Below are positions 33,667-45,145 of a stretch of DNA of 64,000 nucleotides, piece after piece (positions within the stretch are counted from its first letter, which is position 1; every line of letters begins with the position of its first letter). The DNA is from Diadophis punctatus similis (lineage: Eukaryota > Chordata > Lepidosauria > Squamata > Dipsadidae), in assembly GCA_023053685.1 (NCBI GenBank), contig JALIGW010000005.1:22528501-22592500 (forward strand), written 5' to 3'. The translations under genes and the position numbers were made by a program. The notes under the pieces were generated by a model, which was given only the letters and a program-made list of their open reading frames with translations, was not told the origin of the DNA and searched no databases.

Positions 33667-34008
33667 TCCAAGCTACAGGAGCTTTTATCAGAAAAAGGAG
33701 CCACAAACATAAGTGGAAATGAGTCTCTTCTATTAAGTAATAAATATGAGGAGTTAAACCAGCCAGGGCTAGACAGACAGTATGATATCTTTGCCTCACC
33801 TCTCTTATTGCAGTGTGGCACAGTGGCACAGTTACAGCAAAATGAAGAATTGTCAATATTGGATTCAGCCTGTAAATTACCCTGGGCAGTGTTCAATTCT
33901 GACAACCTGATGGGTCAAACAGTACATATTAACTCTGAAAACAAAGCTGTGATTTTTCAAGAGCTGTCTGACATCACAGAGACGTTAGACAAGCTCCATA
34001 CTCCTTGA
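33667..34008 (+). other. Unassigned 113-codon open frame
   Basis: The frame opens after a stop at 33664 and runs to TGA at 34006 without an obvious start. It includes SNKYEELNQPGLDRQYDIFA and INSENKAVIFQELSDITETL. Composition is balanced and protein-like, unlike the low-complexity frames elsewhere, but I recognise no family. The opposite strand is also open over much of the span. It could be a fragment of a retrotransposed gene or simply chance. Confidence 0.25.
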
Positions 34009-35136
34009 TCCATCTTGCTAGGTCTCTGAAACAAAGGGTTAAATTTAAAGTAAGCAGAAAGGGTTTATTCCTTTCTTTAAAATCTGGATATAAATTAGAA
34101 GGCAGTAGTCAAAGTTGCTATTGAAGAAAGCCTTAAAGTACTTTCAGCTCTTGTGTTTTACTACCTGTTCATTGCTCCTCATTAAAAGTAATAATATAAG
34201 GAAGAGAATATCTATTGCATTCTTTGGGTGAACCATTGTGCTGTCGAATGTATCAAATGCATGTAGGAGGAGCCACGAGGCTACCCAAAAGCAGCAATGG
34301 TTATAGAATTTTGCTAAAACTTAGCAACACAATTATCCCTTTAAATCTCCGTAAAACGAGGATGTTTTTGACTCTGTTCCAAGTGTATCCATATTATGTC
34401 TTTCAAGATTAGATCACTGATACGGAATGTGAAAAATCAGCCTAGAGCCAATCCTTCCAGATGTACAGAAAAAAAAAGTGAGTTTAAGGACTAATAAAGC
34501 GGCCTTGAAACTTAGAAGAAATTGGCATCCTCTTTAACAACTCTCAAGAATATCATTTATCCATTCAAAACACCAAGAAGCAGGAGAAAATTCTCAAAAA
34601 ATTAGGCAACTGAAAAGTTAAGCTATCATCTATATAACACCTTTAAAATGAAATAAGATTCACTCTGGCTTACAGCATGTATCTATAGGTAATCTGCCTA
34701 ATGTCTACTGGAAGAAGCTCGCACTGCTCCCTTAATTGTCTGGATGGCATCCCCTTTGCCCAGTGCAAACTTTTCTCAAATTCATTTGCCTTCCATACAA
34801 GCAACCACTCCAAGAAGAAAGAGTGCGGATGACACCATTTGCATGAAGAAAATATTCAGTTGACAGAAAGAGGAAATGTTATTAACTTTTACCCTGGCGC
34901 ATCCGCTGAGTTTGCAATGTCATCTCTTAACTTTGAAAAACTCTTATATTAAATCAAGTCTTTAATTAGATCAGTATGATGTCCAGGCTCAAATGCGTGA
35001 AGACATGGAAAGTCATGTCAAGTCTACTACCATTTGCTCGATGTTATTTTTTCCCAAGAGAAATGGAAATGTGAGTCACTGAAGCTTGAAAGTGTGATGT
35101 TGAAGTCATGGTGGGCACCTACAAGTACCAAGAAGG
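34009..35136. other. Intronic sequence, nothing recognised
   Basis: No repeat or conserved coding segment seen. Confidence 0.45.
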
Positions 35137-35243
35137 AGTAGCAATAGCAATAGCACTTAGACTTATATACCGCTTCATAGTGCTTTACAGCCCTCTAAGC
35201 GGTTTACAGAGTTCAGCATATTGCCCCCAACAATCTGGGTCCA
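35137..35243 (-). mobile_element. 5'-truncated SINE, reverse orientation
   Basis: On the plus strand it starts with the reversed tail GCAATAGCAATAGCACTTAG and ends in the body after CCAACAATCTGGGTCC. The only clearly minus-oriented copy of this SINE family in the window. Confidence 0.92.
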
Positions 35244-36439
35244 ATCTGAGTACCACTGAAGGCCTTAGTATGATACATTTAGATAAGCCACATTTAATTG
35301 GCTCCAACAGGTATGCATACCTGCCCCCAACCTCATTTTGAATTTGTCAGTAGACATTCAATATAGATATAATGATGTATGGGACCTCATTGAGGAATGC
35401 ATTTAAAATGGGTCTCTATTGTTCCCTGATGTGATTGTCTTAATGGTCGGGAGCTTAAACACCAGACTTGAGTCGAGTGTTGAATTGCTGCTGTATATAT
35501 TTTAATAATGTTGCCTTCATTGAGAAGCTTCTACCTCCACTTATTCTCACTACTATAAAGACCATGAAATAATTGATTCTCATTGTTTTCCAAATAGCAA
35601 TCAAATACTATCTTTTTAATCCTAAACAGATCAGCTGAGGGGAATATGATGGGGAGCCTACCTGTTTGGGTTAATGTAGAGATGGTTCTATTGACTTTTT
35701 AATGGTTTCTTCAATTCTATCTTTGAACATTAACTACTTATACATTAATAACAGCCTATCTGCCTCTAGTCACTAAACTAGAAGATCAGTGAACTCTTCT
35801 GTTCACCACAACTCTCAAGGTCAAGTAAATTCTCACTTGGTAAAGGATATGAAAATGGAAGCTCTAGTATTCGGTTCAAATAAAGCAACACATCTCAGAC
35901 ACTCCATCTATAATGGACTGTCTACTATATACAGTAATGCTATCTACTATCTACTAGTATTACTATCTACAGTACCTCAAGCCCAAGCATTACATTATGT
36001 TTTTATTCAACAGTACATGTACCAGAGCTAGGGAAAAATTAGTTGGAAAAAACCCAAGGCTCTTATAGCTACTAATTTTAATTACATTCACATATATTAG
36101 AGAAGAAAAACGTATATAGTAAATCCCTGTTAAAAAAGGAGAGGAAGATCAGAACGATAACTGGAAAACTTTACTTTGGTACTTTGTCTTACCTGCCTTC
36201 CCAAAAGACATTACTGGTTCATTTAGTATCATTCCTCAGAGGAAGATCAGCATGATTAGCACTGTCATGTTCTATTTAGCAATAATGCTAGTTCCATACC
36301 TATACTAGATATTTGTCTTACAATATTCTCAGCTGGACCTCTTGTGCCTGTTTCTAATGCTGCTAAACTTATTTCTCAGTTAAAACAAGGCAAAACTGTA
36401 GAGATGACCTACTTCTGATAGAATTATTTAAGGCAAACA
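35244..36439. other. Intronic sequence, nothing recognised
   Basis: Contains a short (CTACTATCTA)-like imperfect repeat at 35925-35970; otherwise nothing recognised. Confidence 0.4.
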
Positions 36440-37787
36440 TTAACTAGCGGGCACTCATCCTGGCTAATCTATTTATGTATATTTATGTTCATTCCAGATG
36501 CCAGCAGACTGGAATAAATTTATCACTGTCCTGTTGCATAAAAAAAGGAGACAAAAGCATTCTATCTCATGCTACTGCTCAATCAGTCTGGTGAGTTCAT
36601 AAATAAGTTGTATGACAAATGCCTTATGGAATATGGTTGAAGGGAATGTCATGGGATAAAATTTTAACAGAAGAATAGCCAGCTTTAGGAAAGATAGGCC
36701 AACTTTAGATGCTGTTCTTCTAAATCTAGTCATAAAGTATGCTGCTCCACATGGGAAAAATTATATGTTGACTTGACAAATTTAAAGGCAGCTTCTGAAG
36801 CAGTCCTCAGAAACAAGTCCTGGAGGAAATTGATCGCCTTCTTCACTGACAGATTGTAGAGATAGAGGCTATGTGAAGGTTGTGTGCAGCAAACTGCCTA
36901 CCTCTAACGGATCTCTCATGCCTATATGATCTCACCCAGTTCCCATAGCCAAAATGATTTAGGACATTATCCCTGACTGGTACGTGATCTCATCTAGGTT
37001 GTATCAACAGGATGTTCTTAAGGATTGGCGAGGAGAATTCACCAATAAAAATGCTGTTACTTTCTTCTACCTTTTGCTGCTTGGAAAACTGTATAAAAAG
37101 CAATAAACACTGCGAAGGCAGTCAGACATCTTAGCATCCTGCAATACCTTGTCTCTAACTCCATCAACAGATGTGTCCACATTTAATTACTTAACTCCAA
37201 TATAGTGAGAGTCTGATATGGCTTTCAAGGGTATTCTATAGTTTTCCCTTCCCTATCTATTCAGAAAGGAGTGAAAGTAGTGCTGTATTTTTGGAACCTT
37301 CTTTTTAAATTTGTACATCAACTGTGTTTGGTGCAAGACCTCTCAAGATCAGATTTTTCCTCTACATTTTGATTGGTAGAACCATTTTATTGTATGCAGA
37401 TGACTCAGCCATTTCACCTATATTTTAATGAGCCAGAAACAGTGTCTCAGAAATCTTGCTTTTTAGTGAAGACAAAGGCTTCATCACCAATCCTGATAAA
37501 ACAAAAGTAATTTTATTCTCTAAAATACCCTATCACCCTTGGAAAATGGAAGTCACCAGTATTATTTAAAAGAAGTCATTCAAATATCTCAGTGTCTCTT
37601 TTTCTGCCTCAAAATCTTAAAAAGACAAACAAGAAATACCTTTTGGTGAGGGTTGTTTGTGAATCCCACTTTACAATTTGCTACTCACAATCATAATAAA
37701 CCTATGTTTTATCATAATAAACATATCATGGCAGCAACTAGGATATATAAAGCAGTCATAAGTACTTGATCCATACCGTAGTGTGTA
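36440..37787 (+). mobile_element. Decayed LINE reverse-transcriptase relic, part 1
   Basis: A stop-riddled plus-strand reading retains VPIHKKGDK-like sequence near 36530, LYADDS-like sequence near 37390 (the catalytic YADD of RT) and NPDKTKVILFS near 37490. These are RT palm motifs in the correct order and spacing. Too decayed to place in a clade. The relic resumes at 38141 after the inserted hAT MITE. Confidence 0.65.
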
Positions 37788-38140
37788 CAGAGGTGGGTTC
37801 CTCCCGGTTCGGACTGGTTTACCCGAACCGGTAGCGACCTGCTGGTGATGTCATGGTGATGTCACGGAACCAGTTCGGTCAGTGCCAATCCGTGGGCGCC
37901 GCCATCTTTTTTAATTTTTTTTTTTAATTTTAATTTTAATTTTTTAAAAAAAAAATTCTTTTGAGCATGCGCAGAAGCTGAGTTTCCGGCACTGTGCATG
38001 TGGTCGCCATCTTGTTTTTGACTTTTTTATTAAAAAAAATATTTTTTGCCACTGCATGCGCACACATGTGAGGCACGAGCACGTCCACACGGTGCGGGAG
38101 GAAGCGAACCGACAGCAAGGTAAGTTAGAACCCACCCCTG
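37788..38140. mobile_element. hAT MITE, TSD AGTGTGTA, inside LINE relic
   Basis: The ends CAGAGGTGGGTTCCTCCCGG and TTAGAACCCACCCCTG lie between perfect AGTGTGTA duplications (37780-37787 and 38141-38148). The interior has CCGAACCGGTAGCGACCTGC and TTGAGCATGCGCAGAAGC. Its insertion splits the LINE relic. Confidence 0.95.
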
Positions 38141-38420
38141 AGTGTGTAGGCCTCCAAATGTTGTAAAGTGGCTCCTCGAGAAATTGCTCAGTTGAAGTTC
38201 TTGTGTCTCTTCTATCTATGCCCTGCTATGTAGCTAACAATTCATTACAACTGGAATTTGGCAAGATTTCAAAAGAAGCTCACACATGGCTTTGCCTCCA
38301 AAATACTAGATTACTTTGAGAATTATCTAGGCATTGATCCTTTGGGATAATGTAATATCTTTATGGATCACTGAGAGAAATTCACATTTGATGTCCTGTA
38401 GCCTTTCCATTTATGAGCTT
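38141..38420 (+). mobile_element. Decayed LINE relic, part 2
   Basis: Continuation of the relic ending at 37787 after the MITE. The boundary at the right is uncertain and motifs are no longer readable. Confidence 0.4.
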
Positions 38421-38911
38421 GACAATCACCACCACCAAACTTAATTAAATTCAATTACAATTATTTATCTCTAAATTGGCTGGCCAGGCCTGTACCATAT
38501 TTCTTTAAAGCTTCTAAATGTTTTGTTCAGCTTTCTGTTTTATACAACACAAGTGACAATTATTAATTTTAAAATTTTAGTAAAAATAGAAGTTAAACTA
38601 CCCACTGACAACTATGTCAGAAAATGCTGCCTTGTTGATATTATAATTTAACGTCAACCTTGAGAAATGAATAAAAATATCCTCTGTTCTCGCTGGCAGC
38701 TTCAACTCAATTACCTGCTTTGTATAATAGAACTTAAGCCGGAGGTTCTTTATTTGCATCAGTAGTTTTGCATTAGCAATCATATGTATTATCCATTTGT
38801 TTATTTTACAGTGATGTTTCTCTCTTATTTTATAGGCATCTAGAAATAAGGCACATATTATTTCTATGTTTGAGTTCAAGTATATATTGTATATTAGATA
38901 ATATTAATAAA
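38421..38911. other. Intronic sequence, nothing recognised
   Basis: The minus-strand frame at 38598-38879 has no recognised family and no conserved splice context. Confidence 0.4.
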
Positions 38912-39948
38912 CAGATTGGCAAGAGTAGCTAGATGGGAGCCTCTTCTCAGTGCAAAACACATGAAAGCCCACTTGGAGTTTGCAAAAAAGCACCTGAAGG
39001 ACTCACAGACTGTGAAGAACAAACTCTAAGTGGGCTTTCATGTGTTTTGCACTGAGGAGAGGCTTCCATCTAGCCACTCTTCCATAAAGCCCAGATTGGT
39101 GGAGGGCTGCAGTGATGGTTGTCCTTCTGGAGCTCTGTCCCATCTCCATACAGGATCTCTGGAGCTCAATCAGAGAGACCATCAGGTTCTTGGTCACTTC
39201 ATTGTCTAAGGCCCTTCTCCCCCGATTGCTCAGTTTGATCAGGTGAGCAGCACTTGAAAGAGTCCTGCTTGTGCCAAACTTGTTCCATTTGAGAATTATG
39301 GAGGCCACTGTGCTCTTAGGAAACTTCAGTGCAGCAGAAATTTTATTGTAGCCTTCCTGGCTTGCAACAATTCTGTCTCTGAGCACTGCAGGCAGTTTCT
39401 TTGACCTCATGGCTTATGCTCTGCTACGGTATGCATTGTCAGCTGTGATGCCTTCTATAGAGAGATGTGTGCCTTTCCAAATCATGCCCAATCAATTTAA
39501 TTTACCACAGGTCAACTCCATTCAAGGTATAAAAACATGTCAGCAACGATCAAGAGAAATGGAAATCACTAGAGCTAAATTTTACGTGTTGTTGCAAAGG
39601 GTCTGAATACTTATGCCAGAGGTCTTCAAACTTGGCAACTTTAAGACTTGTGGACTTCAACTCCCAGAATTCTCCAACCAGCTGGCTGGAGAATTCTGGG
39701 AGTTGAAGTCCACAAGTCTTAAAGTTGCCAAGTTTGGGGATTCCTGACTTATGCCAATGTGATATTTCAGTTTTTTTTTTTAAAAAAGTTTTCAGTCATT
39801 TTTAAAATTCTGTTTTCACTTTGTCTTTATGGAGTACTGAATGTAGATTAATGAGAAAAAATGAATTTCAACAACTGTAAAATCAGGCTGGAGCACAACA
39901 AAGTTGAAAACAGTGAAGCGGATCTGAATACTTTCTGAATGCACTGTA
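38912..39948 (-). mobile_element. Tc1-like transposon, rearranged and truncated
   Basis: The minus-strand frame at 39003-39410 is the N-terminal part of a Tc1 transposase. It starts MRSKKLPAVLRDRIVASQEG, has the paired-type HTH region KISAALKFPKSTVASIILKW and reaches SGLYGRVARWKPLLSAKHMK. The DDE catalytic half is missing. The right end is TIR-like (GAATACTTTCTGAATGCACT, then GTA). At 38912-39005 the plus strand repeats the transposase segment in the opposite direction (ARWEPLLSAKHMKAHLEF then KKHLKDSQTVKNK), so the copy ends in an inverted duplication. A foldback element is nested at 39617-39746. Confidence 0.92.
39617..39746. mobile_element. Foldback hAT element (130 bp) in Tc1 copy
   Basis: Almost perfectly self-complementary: CAGAGGTCTTCAAACTTGGC pairs with CCAAGTTTGGGGATTCCTG, and the arms meet at CCAACCAGCTGGCTGGAG. 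Perfect 8-bp duplications ACTTATGC lie at 39609-39616 and 39747-39754. It carries GAATTCTGGGAGTTGAAGTC, a motif common in reptile genomes. It inserted after the Tc1 copy. Confidence 0.94.
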
Positions 39949-40523
39949 AGTCTATTGTACTACTGTAAGTGCTATTGCTATTCTATACAATTAAGGGTTT
40001 TCTATTCTCAAAATGAAACTGAGAATGGAAATTTCAATTAGTTCTATATGAGAGCTCCTTCATTTTTTTTGTCCAAAACATTCAGCTCATAAACATTTCA
40101 GATGATATGTCTCCCCACTTACATGACTGGAGAGATATACTTGCATGGAATGAAAATGTTAAAGTAGGAAAGTCATGATAGTTTCCAAATGAGGTAAAGT
40201 GGCGATAATACAGGATTCACACTTATATGAAAGCCAACATAGCCCAAAGGCTCCACTTCTGCCTAAAATACCCAATGTCATCAAAATGATGTCAACATAG
40301 AGTGGAAGATTAGCCAAAGCAAACAGATGGTAGGAAATTAATAACATCCAAGTTTTTGCATTGGCACTTTAGCAAAATTATGGTAGAGATACACCAAATA
40401 TGGAAAAGTCTCTAGCATGAAGGTTGAATCCAATCTTATGAAGGTTAAGCGAGCCTCCAGAGAGCTCGCTTAACCTTTTAAACACTCTGTCCCTTTCAGA
40501 AACAGTCATTCCAAGGGATTTAC
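39949..40523. other. Intronic sequence with short SINE tail
   Basis: A GTAAGTGCTATTGCTATTCT stretch at about 39963-39984 is a SINE 3'-tail remnant. The rest is unassigned. Confidence 0.4.
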
Positions 40524-40531
40524 TTCAAAGT

Positions 40532-40841
40532 CAGGGATGGGTTCCTCCCGGTTCGGACCGGTTTGCCTGAACTGGTGGTGACCTGCTGGTGACATCACGA
40601 AGACGGCACCGAACCGGATCGTGGGCGCTAACATCTTTTTTTTTAATTTTTTTTCCTTCTGAGCATGCGCAGAAGCCGAGTTCCAGCACTGTGTATGCGG
40701 TCGCCATCTTTTGGGGGGCTTTTTTAATTTTGTTTTTTCAGATTTTTTGTTATTGTGTATGCGCGCACACGCTTACAAGGCGCGCCCACGAGGCGCGGGA
40801 GGGAGTGAACTGGCAATGAGGTAAGTTGGAACCCGCCCCTG
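40532..40841. mobile_element. hAT MITE, TSD TTCAAAGT
   Basis: The ends CAGGGATGGGTTCCTCCCGG and GTTGGAACCCGCCCCTG lie between perfect TTCAAAGT duplications (40524-40531 and 40842-40849). Closely related to the copy at 37788-38140. Confidence 0.95.
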
Positions 40842-40876
40842 TTCAAAGTGGCTATTAATTCCTACACATACCATAT

Positions 40877-40929
<53 letters not shown>
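40877..40929. repeat. (CA)n microsatellite
   Basis: About 26 CA units. Confidence 0.97.
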
Positions 40930-40931
<2 letters not shown>

Positions 40932-41310
40932 CACACACCGAATACAGAAATTGAATCACTATAAGCCATGATTTCAGGTGTTCCAAGTACTGTTTTCCTA
41001 GTTGGGAAAACAGAAGAAGCACAAAGCTGAGTCTGAAAGTCCTCAGTCAAAGCATGCCTGCCCAGAGGTGACAATCCCCTCTTGAGTCTCATGACATTCA
41101 TGGATAGGGAGGCAGTTATATTATCTGTCTCCCCCCACCCCAAAAAAAACAAAAACCCTGGAATAAAAAAATATTGCAAAATTGAGTTTGCTAGACACAA
41201 CTGTGGATTTACAAGTTGTGCAGGCCTATTTTAAACAAGTGATATTAAACATGTTTTTCACATTCACCTTGATGAACGCGAACACATTTTGTTAAGAAAA
41301 CAGCTCTTAC
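40930..41310. other. DOCK1 intron, nothing recognised
   Basis: Intron directly downstream of exon C. Confidence 0.45.
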
Positions 41311-41459
41311 CATCTGAAAACTTCTGGTAGAATGAAACTCGCACTGCATCATATCAAAGAATATGGGAATTGTAGCTTTTCTCAGCTCAGTTTCGGGAAT
41401 CAAAGTCATTTCTAACATGGGCCCCACCATCTCAGGAATGAACTTGATTTTATGCTGAC
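41311..41459 (-). CDS. DOCK1: DOCK1 internal exon C
   Basis: A 149-bp exon: two bases completing Gly, then 49 codons beginning QHKIKFIPEMVGPMLEM and ending EFHSTRSFQM on a codon boundary. The acceptor is TCTCCCAACAG and the donor GTAAGAGC (minus strand). It includes the conserved stretch LIPETELRKATIPIFFDMMQ, part of the armadillo-like helices shared by DOCK1, DOCK2 and DOCK5. The following intron (24572-41310) is the largest fully contained one at 16,739 bp and carries most of the mobile elements of the middle of the window. Confidence 0.96.
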
Positions 41460-42065
41460 CTGTTGGGAGAAAAAAACTCAATGTAAGGGGAAAAATAATT
41501 ACTTTCTTATTTCGAGCATAGTAAATAGGTCAATTCTAGTCTATGTAGAGACTGCATGTGTTATGTATGAAAAGTACAATCCGTGATTATAAGGAGCAGG
41601 ACTTTTATGCAAAAGGATGAATCTCAATTATATTAGGCCATTCTTTTTATAGCTAAAAAATTAAAATACAATTAAAATATTTTCTTCCTTAGAAGATGCA
41701 TTTCTTGATCACAGAACAAAATGAGAGAATAGATTGGAAGAATAGTTTTTGTTCCTCTTTCATACATGATCTATCATAAAAAGAGAAAAAAAGTGTATGT
41801 ATTATTTCAGACGTGATCTTTCTATTAATTCTGTATTAATAGAAAGTAATTCTGGGGCAGGGAGAACAACAGTGTTGCTATTGGAGGTAAGAACTGGGTA
41901 CATTATTGAACTTTGATGAATTCTTACATCAATATATTGATCACAGGTACAGTGCAGAATTCTGTTCCATTACAATGTTGAAATAAGTTTCAGAGATATT
42001 CCATTATGTGAAATTTGTGTGGTATGTGGGTGTATATGTTTGTATTAGAGAGAATTTCTATCTTT
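41460..42065. other. DOCK1 intron, nothing recognised
   Basis: Intron directly upstream of exon C, including its pyrimidine tract. A short inverted pair TTTCTATTAATTC/GTATTAATAGAAA lies near 41818-41846. Confidence 0.45.
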
Positions 42066-42289
42066 CGTGGTGGCACAGTGGTTAGAATGCAGTATTGCAG
42101 GTTAACTCTACTCAATGCCAAGAGTTCGATTCTGACTGGCTCATGGTTGACTCAGCCTTCCATCCTTTCAAGGTCTGTAAAATGAGGACCCAGATTGTTG
42201 GGGGCAATATGCTCACTCTTTAAACTGCTTAGAGAGGGCTGTAAAGCACTGTGAAGCGGGATATAAATCTAAGTGCTATTGCTATTGCT
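42066..42289 (+). mobile_element. tRNA-derived squamate SINE
   Basis: Full-length copy: GTGGTGGCACAGTGGTTAGA head to GTGCTATTGCTATTGC tail. Confidence 0.93.
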
Positions 42290-42899
42290 TTTTCAGTTCA
42301 CAACAATAGAGAATTTTCTTGGCTCAGCACTGTACTACTATCATACATTGTTTGCTTTTAACATTGGCGTGCTTTGCTTTAATGCTTTAAATGTGGTACA
42401 CTTTTTACAAATATACAGAAAAGTTTACCTCTGAACTTCTAATGGCACTTTAAAGAATTCTTATGTTTATTGTATTGAACATCCTAGCTAGCAATCTCAG
42501 CATCCTCAGTGAGGAGCCTTCAAGTAAATTAGGAAGTGCTTTTAAAAATATTGTAAAAAGAATTGTAAGGATTTATTTCTGAAACTTCATTGTTATAACC
42601 AATTCTCCTGCACCCTGCCTAAGAACTCTGATAGAAAACACATTATGAGGTCACCACATTATTTGTTAGGGCCACTCTCCATGCCAAGAAATTACTCTTA
42701 TTTCACAAAGATTTAAGTTTAATAATGGAATTTCAAAGAGAACAGAAAATTGAGTAGTTTGAAGTAAATCTGCTAAAGAAATATGTTCCTGTGATGATTC
42801 ATTTAAGCCGCATATTACTCTTTTTCACTCTTTAGGCACTTAATCTAAAACTATTTCAGAAGCGTTCTTATTCATTTCAATTAAGAAGAAAAATCCACA
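42290..42899. other. Intronic sequence, nothing recognised
   Basis: No repeat or conserved coding segment seen. Confidence 0.45.
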
Positions 42900-42942
42900 A
42901 TTGCAGCGCACCGGTACAAGGTAAGAGAGCAACCCGCCCCTG
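42900..42942. mobile_element. Right-end stub of a hAT MITE
   Basis: GCACCGGTACAAGGTAAGAG then CAACCCGCCCCTG matches the right terminus of the CAGGGGTGGGTT family. It ends exactly where the hAT transposon at 42943 begins. Confidence 0.65.
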
Positions 42943-43634
42943 CAGTGGTTCCCAACGTGGAGCCCACGCCCGATAGGGGGGCAATTTGATTTTTAATGGG
43001 GGCAATTCAAAAATGAGCTATTAACTGAATTTTTGAAAGCCCACTAATTGTTCTTATATATTTGTGATGAAACAACTGTGTTTCATTTACCTAATGTTGT
43101 CTTTGTTAAAGTGCATTTCCCAGGGCCTGGTCTGAAAAGGATATCCCAGCTGGGGGGGAGCAACTGCCAGCCAATCAGATGTGTTTCTACTAAGGATCAT
43201 GGGACTGGCAGAGTCTCTCTCTCTCTCTCTCTTTCCTGTGGGCTTTGCTGCTGGGTGGTTGCAGGGAGAGCTGCTCTGTGGGGAGACAGAGTGGATGGCT
43301 GCTGGGGGAAGCCCAGCAGTGAGGATACAGAACCAGGACCCAAGTTTAAGTAAGAAATTGTTAGATTTACAGTTATTTTTAGTCTATGTTTTCCCAGGCC
43401 GTGTTTTACAAGACTTTTCCTCTCAGAGCAATCTGGGGCTGGGCCACGCATGCATAGGCCTTGCCAGGCCTGTGTGATTCACCTCCACCTATTGAACTAC
43501 CAAAGCATTTCCCCACTAAGCTGCAGGTTCAAACTGAGTGGGCGAGTAGGGGGGTCATAGGTTGCAACCCCCTTTCATTCATGACAATCTTATTATTCAT
43601 AAGTTAAGAATGTTTTTTAAATTTCCCTCTTTCT

Positions 43635-44052
43635 GTGCCATCTTCTTTTAATAAAGTTTCTTTACTCATTGCTAAATCTGGAAAAAATCATACCATAGGG
43701 GAGGATTTAATTAAACCATCAATATCAGCATTTCTTAAAACAGTTCTGGAAAAAGATGACAAAGATGTGAAAGCCATGCAACTCAGAAACAATACTGTTA
43801 GCAGAAGAATAGATGAAATGAGTGAAGATATTGAAACACAACTTGTTGAAAAGCTGAAATCAAGAAAATTCTCAGTACAAATGGATGAATCAACTCAGAG
43901 ACAATGAGGCCGTATTGCTAACCTATGCAAGATATATTGATAAAGGTGAATTTGCTGAAGAAATGTTATTCTGAACAACATTAGAGACCACCACAACTGC
44001 TACTGATATATATACATACATACATACATACATACATACATACATACATACA

Positions 44053-44126
<74 letters not shown>

Positions 44127-44939
44127 TAAACAATTACTTAGATGTCAATAATATATCAATGGAAAACACAACATCTTGTGCTGCAGATGGTGCTCTTCAA
44201 GCAATTTTTTGAAGATAAAAATGCAGACCATGTGAGACTTGTACTTCACACTGAGGTAAGGTGGCTCTCAAAGGGAAATTGTTTGAAAAGATTCATGGAA
44301 CTATTTGATGTTCTTAGTGACTTTTTAAATGACAAGCCTGAAATGAAGCACCTGCTAACCGCTGATGGTAAAGCATTTGTGAGTTATTTAGAAGATATCT
44401 TTGAAAAACTGAATATGTTGAATAAACAACTTCAAGGAACAAATAAAACTCTTGTTGATGCAAAGGCGAAGATATTTGGCTTCAGTACATTTATAAAGTT
44501 ATGTCAAAAACATATTTCTGACAAAAATGTTTACATGTTTCATTGGCTTAAAAATGTGAGGTGACTGATGCTGCTGTACTTGTCATTATGGATCATCTGA
44601 AAATAAAGAATAATCTGAAATTATTCTGATTTGAAAGAAAGATTTTCTGATTTAAAACAAATTGATTTTCCAACATGGGTAGTGCAGCCAGTGCTGGTGG
44701 ATCTATCTGATGTTTCAATGCAGTACCAAGAAGAACTCTCGGAAATGCAAAATGATGAGTCACTTAAAACTTTATTCAATATAAAAGGAGCAATGGCATG
44801 GCTTTGTGATGAGACAGAAACTAAATACCCAAATTCAACCTACTTTGCAAGAAAACTGCTGTTACCGTTCCCATCTTCATATTTAGCTGAATGTGGCTTT
44901 AGTGCTGTAAATGATTTGCTACTGAAGAAAAGAAATTGA
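43635..44939 (+). pseudogene. hAT (ZBED5/FAM200-like) transposase pseudogene
   Basis: Three open pieces are in transposase order. 43635-43907 has SLLIAKSGKNHTIGEDLIKP, NNTVSRRIDEMSEDIETQL and FSVQMDEST, the region of the first catalytic Asp. 44142-44564 has the middle part, with LHTEVRWLSKGNCLKRFMEL. 44631-44939 is the C-terminal hATC dimerisation region, ending AECGFSAVNDLLLKKRN. Stops, frame changes and a (TACA)n(TA)n expansion break the gene, so no active enzyme can be made. The family also gave rise to domesticated host genes such as ZBED5 and FAM200, but this copy is plainly dead. Confidence 0.88.
44006..44122. repeat. (TACA)n-(TA)n microsatellite inside transposase
   Basis: Compound repeat interrupting the transposase reading between the DEST region and the central domain. 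Confidence 0.97.
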
Positions 44940-45056
44940 CTAGATATCACTGAATGAGGAGACTTGAGAATGAAGCTGACTAAATTGGAGCCTAATATAA
45001 AATCTCTCTGCAGCAGGCATCAAGCACAAGGATCTCGCTAACTTAAGTAGACTAAA

Positions 45057-45145
45057 GCTGCAATCCTACAACATTTTCCTGGGAGTAAGCCCCATTGAAG
45101 ACAATGGTACTTACTTCTGAGTAGACATGCATAGGATTGCATTGT
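45057..45145. mobile_element. Small palindromic MITE nested in hAT relic
   Basis: GCTGCAATCCTACAACATT at the left is mirrored by GCATAGGATTGCATTG at the right. The centre has GGGAGTAAGCCCCATTGAAG and GTACTTACTTCTGAGTAGAC, which also pair. The same core is widespread in squamate genomes as far as I recall. Target duplication not evident. Confidence 0.6.
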
